Source: a virus
IMG/VR virus record: IMGVR_UViG_3300012920_000153
Coordinates: 1 to 31,339 of that record
Reading direction: 5' to 3' (one strand)
Length of the DNA: 31,339 nucleotides
Part shown: positions 17,333-25,341 of the stretch, in pieces
How positions within the stretch are numbered: position 1 is the first letter of the stretch
Layout: each line of letters begins with the position of its first letter
The notes under the pieces: generated by a model
What the model saw: the letters and a program-made list of their open reading frames with translations, nothing else
Database searches by the model: none
What the model was told of the DNA's origin: nothing
Program-made: the position numbers and the translations under genes

Positions 17333-20300
17333 ATGCCACAAAAAACGAATCTTAATATAAGTCCTTACTACGACGATTTCAAGAAGGATAATAATTTTTA
17401 TAGAGTCTTGTTTAATCCGGGTAAACCCGTTCAAGCAAGAGAACTAACAACTCTTCAATCTATCTTACAAGATCAGATTGAATCTTTTGGTAGTCATATG
17501 TTCAAAGAGGGATCAATGGTGATTCCCGGTAATATACAGTATGATGCAGAATATTTTTCAATAAAATTAGATTCTATTCACTTAGGAACAGCAGTCTCAG
17601 TATATGTTGAAAATTTAAAGGGTAAAATTTTAACAGGAGCTAGTAGTGGCATCAAAGTTCTTGTTGATAATTACTCACTTCCAAATGATTCGACAGGAAT
17701 CACAGATTTAACATTTTTTATTAAGTATCTGGATTCTGGAAATTCTAATACTGTATCTTTCTTAGAAGATGGTGAGGATTTATTAGTAGATGAGGGATTT
17801 GTTTATGGCAATACACCAATAAATTCTGGAGATTCTGTAGCGTCTCTTATTGAAACAGACGCTTGTGCAACAGGTAGTGCTGTATCAATTGCTAATGGAA
17901 CTTTCTTTGTAAGAGGTTGTTTTGTTAATGTATCTGCAGATAAAATTGTTTTAGATCCATATACAAATAATCCATCATATAGAGTTGGTTTATTCATACA
18001 GGAAGAATTAGTTTCAGCAGATTCAGATTCTTCACTTAATGATAATGCAAGAGGTTTTTCAAACTTTGCAGCTCCCGGTGCTGATAGACTTAAAATATCT
18101 ACCACCTTAACAAAAAAAGGTTTAACTGATTTTAATGATAAGAACTTTATTGAATTAATTCGTCTTGATGATGGAGTTATAAAAAAATTACAAAATGAAA
18201 CTCAATATTCTTTAATAAGAGATTATTTTGCAAAAAGAACTTTTGAAGAGTCTGGAAATTATTCTTTAAAAAATTTCAAACTAGAAGCATTTGAGTCATT
18301 AAATGATAGTATATCAAATGAGGGTATTTTTACAGACGATGAGTTAACTGATCAAGGTGCAACTCCTTCTGATGAATTACTAGCTCTAAAAGTATCTCCC
18401 GGAAAAGCATATGTAAGAGGTTATGACATCGAAAGACCTGTTACAACAGTATTAGATATTAATAAACCAAGAGACAAAAAAACAATTGAAAATTCATCTG
18501 TTCCATTTAGACTTGGCACTCTAATACAAGTTAATCGTGCAGCAGGAACACCTAAAATTGGTTTAGATGGAAGTGGCACTATCAGTTTATTTGATCAAAG
18601 AAAAGGGGCAACAAATAATGCAACTAGTGGCTCAGGAACTTCAATTGGACATGCAAGAGTATATGCATTTGAGAATCATGATAGGACAGGCGGTGACGCT
18701 GATATAAAGTTTGATTTATACCTATTTGATGTACAAACAAAGACATTTTTAACTGTAAATAAAACATTAAGTAATAGTCAATTACCTGCTACAGCGTTTG
18801 TAGAAGGTTTAAAGAGTGGTGCGACAGGATTTGCTCATGCAGCAGGTGGTAATAGCACAACATTTACTCTGATGAACACATCAGGAAAATTCATAAAGGG
18901 TGAAGAGATAAGTATAAATGGAAGAACTGTTGATACAAGAACTATAGTAACTGTAGATGAAAAATCACTGAGAGATGTTAAATCTGTATTTCAAGATGCA
19001 ACTGCTTTAGGTTTACAGACTGATTTTAGTGCAGACGTAGTTCTAAAACCTTCACCAATAAAAGAATTAGGGCCTGGGGATAATGTTAGTATAAGTGGAT
19101 CTAATGTTTTAACCTGTGCAGGTAAGACATTTGGTTCACTAAGAGTTGGTGATATATTAATATTCAATTTACCGGCAACATCCAATGCACCAAGATTTAA
19201 TCGTGTATCTGCTATTTCTAATGATTTAAAATCAGTAACACTAGCAGCAGTGACAAATGTATCAGGAGTTTGTGTAGGAACTGTATTAGCATCCACAACT
19301 TCAACTGGTGTTCATGTCGGTAAACCTGCGGTAGGTAATGAAAATACTGGATTATTTGCACAATTACAGGAAAAAAATGTATCAGACGTTGATTTAACTG
19401 GATCAGAGTTAACAATAAAAACTCAAATTACAGGTAAATCAACTGATTCTGTAGGAACACTTACATTTAATTTATCAGATCTAGTAGGTATTTCAAGTGC
19501 CTTGTTTGAAACATTTGATAATGATAGATATTCGGTTCATTTTGATGCTGGTGGTATTGCATCATTATCATCTGATCAATTTACTTTGTCGAATAATGCA
19601 TCAACAGTAACTTTAAAAGGATTACCCGCAAGTCAATCAGATCTAGTCATAAATGCAACTGTTAAAAAAGTTTCCATAAGCACAAAACAAAAAACATTTG
19701 GTCGAAGTCAACCAATTCTTGTAGATAAATGTATTTCAGGTATATCAACCGTAAATGGACTCACACAAAATACTGTTGCGTTTGGATTAAGAGTTGAGGA
19801 TAAGGTTATTTCTTTAAATACACCTGATGTGGTTGATGTTGTTGGTGTATATGAATCAGTTACAAATACTTTTCCTGTATTAGATAAATTAGTATTTGTT
19901 AGTGGACTTTCATTAAATACTGCATCAATATTAGGTGAAAAGGTTAAGGGTTCTCAGAGTGGTGCGATTGCTCAAATAACTGATAGACCAAATGCCACTG
20001 AAGTTGAGATCGCATATCTCACTAGCAAAAGATTTAGAGTTGGAGAACTTGTAACATTTACAGAGAGTAATATTGTTTCTAATTTACAAAATGTAACTGC
20101 AGGATCATACTTAAACATAACATCTAATTACACTTTAGATAAAGGGCAAAGACAGAGTTTCTATGATTATTCTAGGTTAATTAGAAAAGATAATGTAAAA
20201 GTTCCAAATAGAAAATTAAAAATTATTCTTAACAGATATACCGTGCCATCTAATGATAAAGGTGATGTATATACAGTAGGTTCATACGATGAAGCTAGAT

Positions 20301-23300
20301 TTGGAAAAGATATTCCAATTCTTGAAGGTGGAATCAGAGCAACAGATACACTTGATTTTAGACCAAGAGTTGCTGATTTTACTGGAACAACTACATCACC
20401 ATTTGATTTTAATAGTAGAACTTTTCAGACTGCTGGCACCAATCCAACGTTAGTTCCTTCACCAAATGAAAGTTCAATCATAGGTATTAGTCATTATTTA
20501 CCAAGAACTGATAAAATTATATTAGATCCATCTGCGAATATTGATCAAAGGTATACCTCTGGTGAGTTTGTTGTAGTCGAGGGTGTTTCATCTAAAAATC
20601 CATTACCCCCAAATGATATTGAGTTGGGTATGACAGTTGCTACACTTGAATTACCTGCATATCTGTATGATCCTAAAGACGCTGTAATCACTGTCGTTGA
20701 TAATCGTAGATATACAATGAGAGATATTGGTAAAATTGAAGATAGAGTTGAAAATTTAGAGGTTGTAACATCTTTAAGTTTACTAGAATTAGATACAAAA
20801 ACTTTACAAGTCCAAGATGCTGATGGTTTATCAAGATTTAAATCTGGTTTCTTTGTAGATGATTTTAAAAACAATTCGCTGTTGGATATATCCAATCCTG
20901 ATTGTAAAGTAGATATAGATTTAGAAAATCAAAATCTAATTGTCCCAACAGATTTTTATGCATTAAAACCTGAATTAGCATTAGATCCATCAATAGATTC
21001 CACAACTGCTGATTTTTCATCAAACCTAACACTTCTTGATTCTGGAGTTAGAAAAACAGGTGATCTATTAACTTTGGATTATGAAGAGGTAACACTATTA
21101 GATCAACCACTTGCTTCTAGAATTGAAAATGTTAACCCATTTAGTGTCATAACATTTAGAGGTAATATGACAATAAATCCTAGTGCTGATATTTGGACTA
21201 GGAATGTTATATTAGATAATGGTAATAGAAGTGTATTTGGAGATACTGAGGGTACATTTGCATCACAGGTCTTGGTTAGTAGTGAACCTGAAGTTCATAT
21301 ACGTTCTAGAAATATTGAATTTGATGCAGGGACATTAAAACCTAATACACAATACTATGCTTTCTTTGATAGTGCAAGTGGAATTGATATAATTCCAAAA
21401 TTAATTCAGATTGAAATGGAATCTGGATCATTTCAAATCGGAGAAAGAGTATTTGCAGTCATTCAAAGTAATACATCAGGTGATTTTGGGCCTGAGATAA
21501 TAGGAAGATTTAGAATATGTCAACCAAATCATAAGAGTGGGCCTTTTTCAGATCCATCTTTGGTTTATGCTGCTGATCCTTATAATCCAAGTGTTACAAT
21601 ACCGAGTGCATATTCAGCGTCATCAACTATTCTTAACGTTGATACTGCATCATTAGCAGAGGAAGCACAAGGAAGATTTTTTGGAAGAATAGATCCATTA
21701 GCAGTATTCATTGGAGAAACAAGTGGTGCTATTGCTGTCATATCTAGAAGTGTAACTAGTATAAGACTTATAACTGATGGAGTAGGAAGTGTTAGAGGTT
21801 CATTCTTTATAAGAGATCCATTAACCACTCCTGTCCCACCATTAAGATTTACAAATGGACAAAAAACATTTAAATTGACATCAAGTTCGAGTAATTTACT
21901 AACTCAGGAAAACTCTCCTGCAGTAAGTAGTGTATCATCAACTTACATAACCACAGGAACAGTAGATACTTTATCACAAACTGTGATTGGAATAAGGGAA
22001 TTACCACCACCTCCCATACCTCAAATTATTAATATTACAAATATATTCCAAACAGTTGAAGTAGATGACGGAGACCCTCTTGCACAATCATTTACTGTTG
22101 ATGAGACCGGAGCATTCTTAACATCTGTTGACATCTTTATGAAGAAGAAAGATGTTAAAGAAAATCTAATAGTTCAAATAAGAACAATGGAGTTGGGAAC
22201 ACCAACATTGCTACAAGTGCAAAATTTTGCAAGTGTAACTCTTGATCCATCACAAATTAATATATCAGATGATGCTTCTGCTGCAACAAATGTCGCTTTC
22301 CCTTCACCACTTTATCTTGAGGGTGGAAGATCTTATTGCGTTGTTCTCCTTGCACCTACAACAAATAATTATGAAGCATGGATCGCTAGAATGGGTGATA
22401 CTACCATTGATACCCAAACACTACCAGCATCAGAGAGTGTAGTTATATCTCAACAATATATTGGTGGTAGTTTATTTAAATCTCAAAACGGATCAATTTG
22501 GACTCCAAGCCAATTTGAAGATTTAAAAATAAAAATTAACAAAGCAAAATTCACAACGAAAAATGCAACAGCATTCTTCTACAATCCATTGATAGATTAT
22601 GAGAGTGGTCAAGTTCCTACTCTGACATCTAATGCCATTAAAGGATTACCACGTAAACTAATAGTCAGAACCGATAATATGACTTCTTCCGGTATGACAA
22701 ATTTACTTGTGTCGGGTAGAAAGGTAAGTGATAGCACATCTGCTGGTGCAGTCAATGGATTGATTGAATCTACTGGTGGCCCAATTAATGCTAGAACTAT
22801 AACAAATCCCGGTATTGGATATTCAAATGGACAATTCACTAATGTTCCATTATATGCAATCACTGGTAACGGAACTGGTGCTACAGCAACAGTGGATATT
22901 TCTGTTGGTGTTGTGAATTCGATTAGTATTAGTAATGCTGGTAACGGATATGCGGTTGGGGATGTGGTTGGTTTGACCACAGCAAACATGGTGAAGGGTG
23001 GGGGTGCTGAGATAACTGTTTCAACAATCACAGGCACTGATACTTTATACTTAACTAACGTTCAAGGTCAGGAATTTACTGCTGGACAGGATTTAGTTAT
23101 TTACAATAATAACGGTACTGCTGTTGCATATGCAAACACAGACATTGTTTCATCATCAGTGTTAAGTCCTCTATTTGAAGGAAATGTAGTTGAAGTATCA
23201 CATTATAATCATGGAATGAGTGCAGACAATAACAAACTTCAATTATCTAATGTAGAACCAACAACAAAACCGGTTAAAATTGAATCTGCAATTTCATTAC

Positions 23301-24550
23301 AAGATAGCACTATCATTGTGGGATCAGCAAATACATCTGAGTTTGCTACATTTGAAGGTATTACAACATCCACTGGTTTTGTAAAAGTTAATAATGAAAT
23401 TATTTTCTACAATACGATCACAAATGTCGGTCTTGGCATATCTGAAAGGGGTGTTGATAGTTCATTAATTTCATCTCATCCTATTAATAGTCTTGTTCGT
23501 AAATATGAGTTTAATGGATTATCTCTAACAGGCATCAACACAACACATACAATGCCTAGCACTAACCTATTACAATCTAAAAAAGATATTGATAAGTACT
23601 ATCTTGAGATATCAAGAGGAACTGGAAGACCTAATCTTCAAGATAGGTCAAGTGGTGATAGTATGGCATGCTTCACAGACGAAAGATCTGGTGGTGGAGA
23701 TAGAATAAACGCATCTAAAAATATTCAGTACAATTCTGTTTATCCAGTGTTTAATACACTTCAGCCCGGTCAAACTAAAATTTCCACACAATTAAGAAGT
23801 GTGAGTGGAACCAGTGCGGGATCATTCAACTCATCCACAAATGCATTTACAGAGGTTTCATTCCTTGATCAAGGATATGAGGATATTGAATTAAATAAAG
23901 TAAATCCTCTAACAACAACAAGATTGGTTGCTTCTTCTCAGAATGAGAACGAACATCTAACTAATTTACCGAAGAGTAGATCTAGTACTTTATCCATGAA
24001 CTTATCAACTGAGGATGAGAATCTTTCACCTGCCATTGATACTATGAATGGAACTGTGATTTATGTGAGGAACAGACTTAACAAACCTGTTACTGATTAT
24101 GCAAATGATAATAGAGTGAATTTGAATACAGGTGATCCACACGCTGCAGTTTATATTTCCAATCGTGTAAATATCAAACAACCAGCAACATCATTGAAGG
24201 TATTGGTCAGTTCAGATCGTAGAGATTCAGCTGATTTCCGTGCACTATTCAAATTATTCAGACAGGATGCTGAAGCAACAGAACCAACATTTGAGTTATT
24301 CCCCGGATTTGATAATTTAGATGATACTGATGGAGATGGATTTGGTGATCAGGTTATTGATTCATCTAAAAACTCTGGTAGACCAGACGCATTGACTCCT
24401 GCAAGCACAGAAGGTGAATTTGTGGAATATGTTTTCACAATTGATAATCTTAGTGAATTTACAGGATTCCAAATCAAAATTGAAATGAGTGGTTCAAATG
24501 AAGCAGAATCACCTATATTTAAAGATCTAAGAGTTATTGCACTAGCATGA
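17333..24550 (+). CDS. DUF4815-type giant tail/baseplate structural protein (2405 aa)
   Basis: The N-terminus (residues about 1-65: NLNISPYYDDF, NNFYRVLFNPGKPVQARELT, TLQSILQDQIESFG, GSMVIPGN) is the hallmark of DUF4815 proteins of T4-like marine phages. It continues with VSPGKAYVRGYDIERPV near residue 355. A second conserved block (about 1050-1190) includes AYLYDPKDAVITVVDNRRYT and MRDIGKIEDRVENLEVVTSL. A third (about 1580-1690) begins DPLAQSFTVDETGAFLTSVD. Later come a GxGY module (about 1821-1883), an RG...H module (about 1982-2061), and a C-terminal beta region with an Asp-rich loop at 2330-2339. By position after gp8 it stands where T4 has gp9/gp10, so a role at the wedge periphery or in fibre attachment is likely; equivalence to gp10 is inference. 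It starts three bases after gp8 and ends in an ATGA overlap with the next gene. Confidence 0.85.
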   Translation: MPQKTNLNISPYYDDFKKDNNFYRVLFNPGKPVQARELTTLQSILQDQIESFGSHMFKEGSMVIPGNIQYDAEYFSIKLDSIHLGTAVSVYVENLKGKILTGASSGIKVLVDNYSLPNDSTGITDLTFFIKYLDSGNSNTVSFLEDGEDLLVDEGFVYGNTPINSGDSVASLIETDACATGSAVSIANGTFFVRGCFVNVSADKIVLDPYTNNPSYRVGLFIQEELVSADSDSSLNDNARGFSNFAAPGADRLKISTTLTKKGLTDFNDKNFIELIRLDDGVIKKLQNETQYSLIRDYFAKRTFEESGNYSLKNFKLEAFESLNDSISNEGIFTDDELTDQGATPSDELLALKVSPGKAYVRGYDIERPVTTVLDINKPRDKKTIENSSVPFRLGTLIQVNRAAGTPKIGLDGSGTISLFDQRKGATNNATSGSGTSIGHARVYAFENHDRTGGDADIKFDLYLFDVQTKTFLTVNKTLSNSQLPATAFVEGLKSGATGFAHAAGGNSTTFTLMNTSGKFIKGEEISINGRTVDTRTIVTVDEKSLRDVKSVFQDATALGLQTDFSADVVLKPSPIKELGPGDNVSISGSNVLTCAGKTFGSLRVGDILIFNLPATSNAPRFNRVSAISNDLKSVTLAAVTNVSGVCVGTVLASTTSTGVHVGKPAVGNENTGLFAQLQEKNVSDVDLTGSELTIKTQITGKSTDSVGTLTFNLSDLVGISSALFETFDNDRYSVHFDAGGIASLSSDQFTLSNNASTVTLKGLPASQSDLVINATVKKVSISTKQKTFGRSQPILVDKCISGISTVNGLTQNTVAFGLRVEDKVISLNTPDVVDVVGVYESVTNTFPVLDKLVFVSGLSLNTASILGEKVKGSQSGAIAQITDRPNATEVEIAYLTSKRFRVGELVTFTESNIVSNLQNVTAGSYLNITSNYTLDKGQRQSFYDYSRLIRKDNVKVPNRKLKIILNRYTVPSNDKGDVYTVGSYDEARFGKDIPILEGGIRATDTLDFRPRVADFTGTTTSPFDFNSRTFQTAGTNPTLVPSPNESSIIGISHYLPRTDKIILDPSANIDQRYTSGEFVVVEGVSSKNPLPPNDIELGMTVATLELPAYLYDPKDAVITVVDNRRYTMRDIGKIEDRVENLEVVTSLSLLELDTKTLQVQDADGLSRFKSGFFVDDFKNNSLLDISNPDCKVDIDLENQNLIVPTDFYALKPELALDPSIDSTTADFSSNLTLLDSGVRKTGDLLTLDYEEVTLLDQPLASRIENVNPFSVITFRGNMTINPSADIWTRNVILDNGNRSVFGDTEGTFASQVLVSSEPEVHIRSRNIEFDAGTLKPNTQYYAFFDSASGIDIIPKLIQIEMESGSFQIGERVFAVIQSNTSGDFGPEIIGRFRICQPNHKSGPFSDPSLVYAADPYNPSVTIPSAYSASSTILNVDTASLAEEAQGRFFGRIDPLAVFIGETSGAIAVISRSVTSIRLITDGVGSVRGSFFIRDPLTTPVPPLRFTNGQKTFKLTSSSSNLLTQENSPAVSSVSSTYITTGTVDTLSQTVIGIRELPPPPIPQIINITNIFQTVEVDDGDPLAQSFTVDETGAFLTSVDIFMKKKDVKENLIVQIRTMELGTPTLLQVQNFASVTLDPSQINISDDASAATNVAFPSPLYLEGGRSYCVVLLAPTTNNYEAWIARMGDTTIDTQTLPASESVVISQQYIGGSLFKSQNGSIWTPSQFEDLKIKINKAKFTTKNATAFFYNPLIDYESGQVPTLTSNAIKGLPRKLIVRTDNMTSSGMTNLLVSGRKVSDSTSAGAVNGLIESTGGPINARTITNPGIGYSNGQFTNVPLYAITGNGTGATATVDISVGVVNSISISNAGNGYAVGDVVGLTTANMVKGGGAEITVSTITGTDTLYLTNVQGQEFTAGQDLVIYNNNGTAVAYANTDIVSSSVLSPLFEGNVVEVSHYNHGMSADNNKLQLSNVEPTTKPVKIESAISLQDSTIIVGSANTSEFATFEGITTSTGFVKVNNEIIFYNTITNVGLGISERGVDSSLISSHPINSLVRKYEFNGLSLTGINTTHTMPSTNLLQSKKDIDKYYLEISRGTGRPNLQDRSSGDSMACFTDERSGGGDRINASKNIQYNSVYPVFNTLQPGQTKISTQLRSVSGTSAGSFNSSTNAFTEVSFLDQGYEDIELNKVNPLTTTRLVASSQNENEHLTNLPKSRSSTLSMNLSTEDENLSPAIDTMNGTVIYVRNRLNKPVTDYANDNRVNLNTGDPHAAVYISNRVNIKQPATSLKVLVSSDRRDSADFRALFKLFRQDAEATEPTFELFPGFDNLDDTDGDGFGDQVIDSSKNSGRPDALTPASTEGEFVEYVFTIDNLSEFTGFQIKIEMSGSNEAESPIFKDLRVIALA
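22795..22980 (+). repeat. GxGY-type module in the DUF4815 protein (residues ~1821-1883)
   Basis: Units ARTITNPGIGYSNGQF and VVNSISISNAGNGYAVGD bracket a TGNGTGATATVDI turn. The order and spacing match the gp14 and gp7 repeats. Confidence 0.6.
23277..23515 (+). repeat. RG...H beta-module, copy 4 (DUF4815 protein residues ~1982-2061)
   Basis: The segment reads ESAISLQDSTIIVGS, GFVKVNNEIIFYNTI and LGISERGVDSSLISSHPINS, keeping the 'v.nEii.y' strand, the RG turn and the S-S-H end of the copies in gp7 and gp15. Confidence 0.55.
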
Positions 24551-24744
24551 TAAGAGTTGAAGGACACAAGAATCTCTATAGGGATGAAAAATCTGGTGCT
24601 ATTATCAATCATGATAGCACTGGATATGCTCAATATAAGAAAATGAAGTCTGTAAGACTATCAGAAAAATCAGAAATTCAGAGTTTGAGAGCAGAATTAG
24701 ACGAAATTAAATCATTACTTGCTGAACTTATAAATAAATCATAG
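24547..24744 (+). CDS. Small conserved phage protein with C-terminal coiled coil (65 aa)
   Basis: The ATG overlaps the stop of the DUF4815 gene (ATGA at 24547-24550). The N-terminal half (MIRVEGHKNLYRDEKSGAII, then NHDSTGYAQYKKMK) is compact and polar. The C-terminal half (SEKSEIQSLRAELDEIKSLL) shows heptad spacing of leucine/isoleucine, suggesting a short coiled coil. The type is familiar from marine T4-like phages next to tail genes, but I know no function. Its coupling to the DUF4815 gene suggests the two are made together, perhaps as an oligomerisation or attachment partner. The late promoter of the following gene overlaps its last codons. Confidence 0.75.
   Translation: MIRVEGHKNLYRDEKSGAIINHDSTGYAQYKKMKSVRLSEKSEIQSLRAELDEIKSLLAELINKS
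24729..24736 (+). promoter_or_regulatory. T4-type late promoter inside the end of the 65-aa gene
   Basis: An exact TATAAATA lies over codons for L-I-N-K near the end of the upstream gene, with 29 bases between the octamer and the ATG at 24766. The following 21-base gap (24745-24765) holds no other signal. It would start the fibre/neck/packaging block. Confidence 0.6.
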
Positions 24745-24765
24745 ATCATCATTATTATTGTATAG

Positions 24766-25110
24766 ATGGCAGCAGTATATGTTAGCAATCTTGTTATAAA
24801 CACAGGAGCAACATTCACACAGAAATTCACACTTGAAAATGTTTCATCCAATTCAGCATTAGAATTATCTGGATTTGGAATCAAGTCTGAGATGAGAAAA
24901 CACTCTGGAAGCGTAGCAGCAGCTGCGACTTTTACAGCGTTGATATCTGATCCAGCCGCTGGAATAGTTCAGGTAGGTCTTACTAGCACGACTACTGCCG
25001 ATTTAAAACCCGGACGATATGTTTATGACGTAATTGTTTCGGACACTGCAGGTGAGGTTACAAGAGTCGTAGAAGGATCCGTTTTAGTTCGTCAAGGAGT
25101 TACACGCTAA
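24766..25110 (+). CDS. Phage beta-sandwich structural protein (114 aa)
   Basis: The protein is beta-rich and follows the scheme 'F.q.f.Len....a.eLsGfgi.se.Rk...a.v.........dp..G.v.v.L......dLkPGrYvYDviv.d..GeVtRvveG.v.V...VTR'. The end (LKPGRYVYDVIV, VTRVVEGSVLVRQGVTR) matches a small family common in phages and prophages that I associate with fibre or baseplate connector proteins. The exact family name is not certain. It heads a cassette of four short and medium genes between the third late promoter and gp13, and its TAA overlaps the next ATG (TAATG at 25108-25112). A structural adaptor role in fibre assembly is inferred from position. Confidence 0.7.
   Translation: MAAVYVSNLVINTGATFTQKFTLENVSSNSALELSGFGIKSEMRKHSGSVAAAATFTALISDPAAGIVQVGLTSTTTADLKPGRYVYDVIVSDTAGEVTRVVEGSVLVRQGVTR
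25094..25099 (+). promoter_or_regulatory. Shine-Dalgarno for the 76-aa gene
   Basis: AAGGAG lies 10 bases before the ATG at 25110 and is inside the last codons of the upstream gene. It is one of the few strong ribosome binding sites here and supports the 25110 start. Confidence 0.6.
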
Positions 25111-25340
25111 TGCCTGATAACATAAAAGTTAGAGTTGGTCAACAAAACGCTGTCAAAGTTGTATCGTCTTTGGCAGGAAACGTTAGTGGAAGTTTAGCGG
25201 GTTTATCTGATGTTGACGTAACAAATCCACAAAATGGAATGGTTCTTGTATATAATTCGACTACAACAAAATGGACAGGAGTTCTTGAATTAACACCCGG
25301 TTCGACACAAAATTTAGATATCAACGGAGGAAACTTCTGA
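25110..25340 (+). CDS. Small phage structural protein, 76 aa, ending in INGGNF
   Basis: The start overlaps the previous stop (TAATG) and has an AAGGAG ribosome binding site. The N-terminus NIKVRVGQQNAVKVVSSLAG is followed by SLAGLSDVDVTNPQNGMVLV and YNSTTTKWTGVLEL. The 'L.DVDvtnpqnG.vLvynsttkkW' pattern is common in marine phage fibre proteins, where it looks like a fibre shaft or trimer segment. The C-terminus INGGNF resembles the end of the next protein (IDGGSF). The GGA GGA codons for the two glycines supply the ribosome binding site of the next gene. I infer a fibre-associated adaptor; no enzymatic motif is seen. Confidence 0.72.
   Translation: MPDNIKVRVGQQNAVKVVSSLAGNVSGSLAGLSDVDVTNPQNGMVLVYNSTTTKWTGVLELTPGSTQNLDINGGNF
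25326..25330 (+). promoter_or_regulatory. Shine-Dalgarno for the fibre gene, within GGNF codons
   Basis: GGAGG lies 11 bases before the ATG at 25342. It is formed by the codons of the conserved Gly-Gly near the C-terminus of the 76-aa protein. Confidence 0.55.
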
Positions 25341-25341
25341 A

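Noticed and set aside
22609-23037. Minus-strand frame of 142 codons opposite the DUF4815 gene
   Set aside because: It is the longest antisense frame, but its translation is Pro/Val/Thr-rich, as expected for the complement of Gly/Asn/Thr repeats, and it covers the GxGY module of the real gene.
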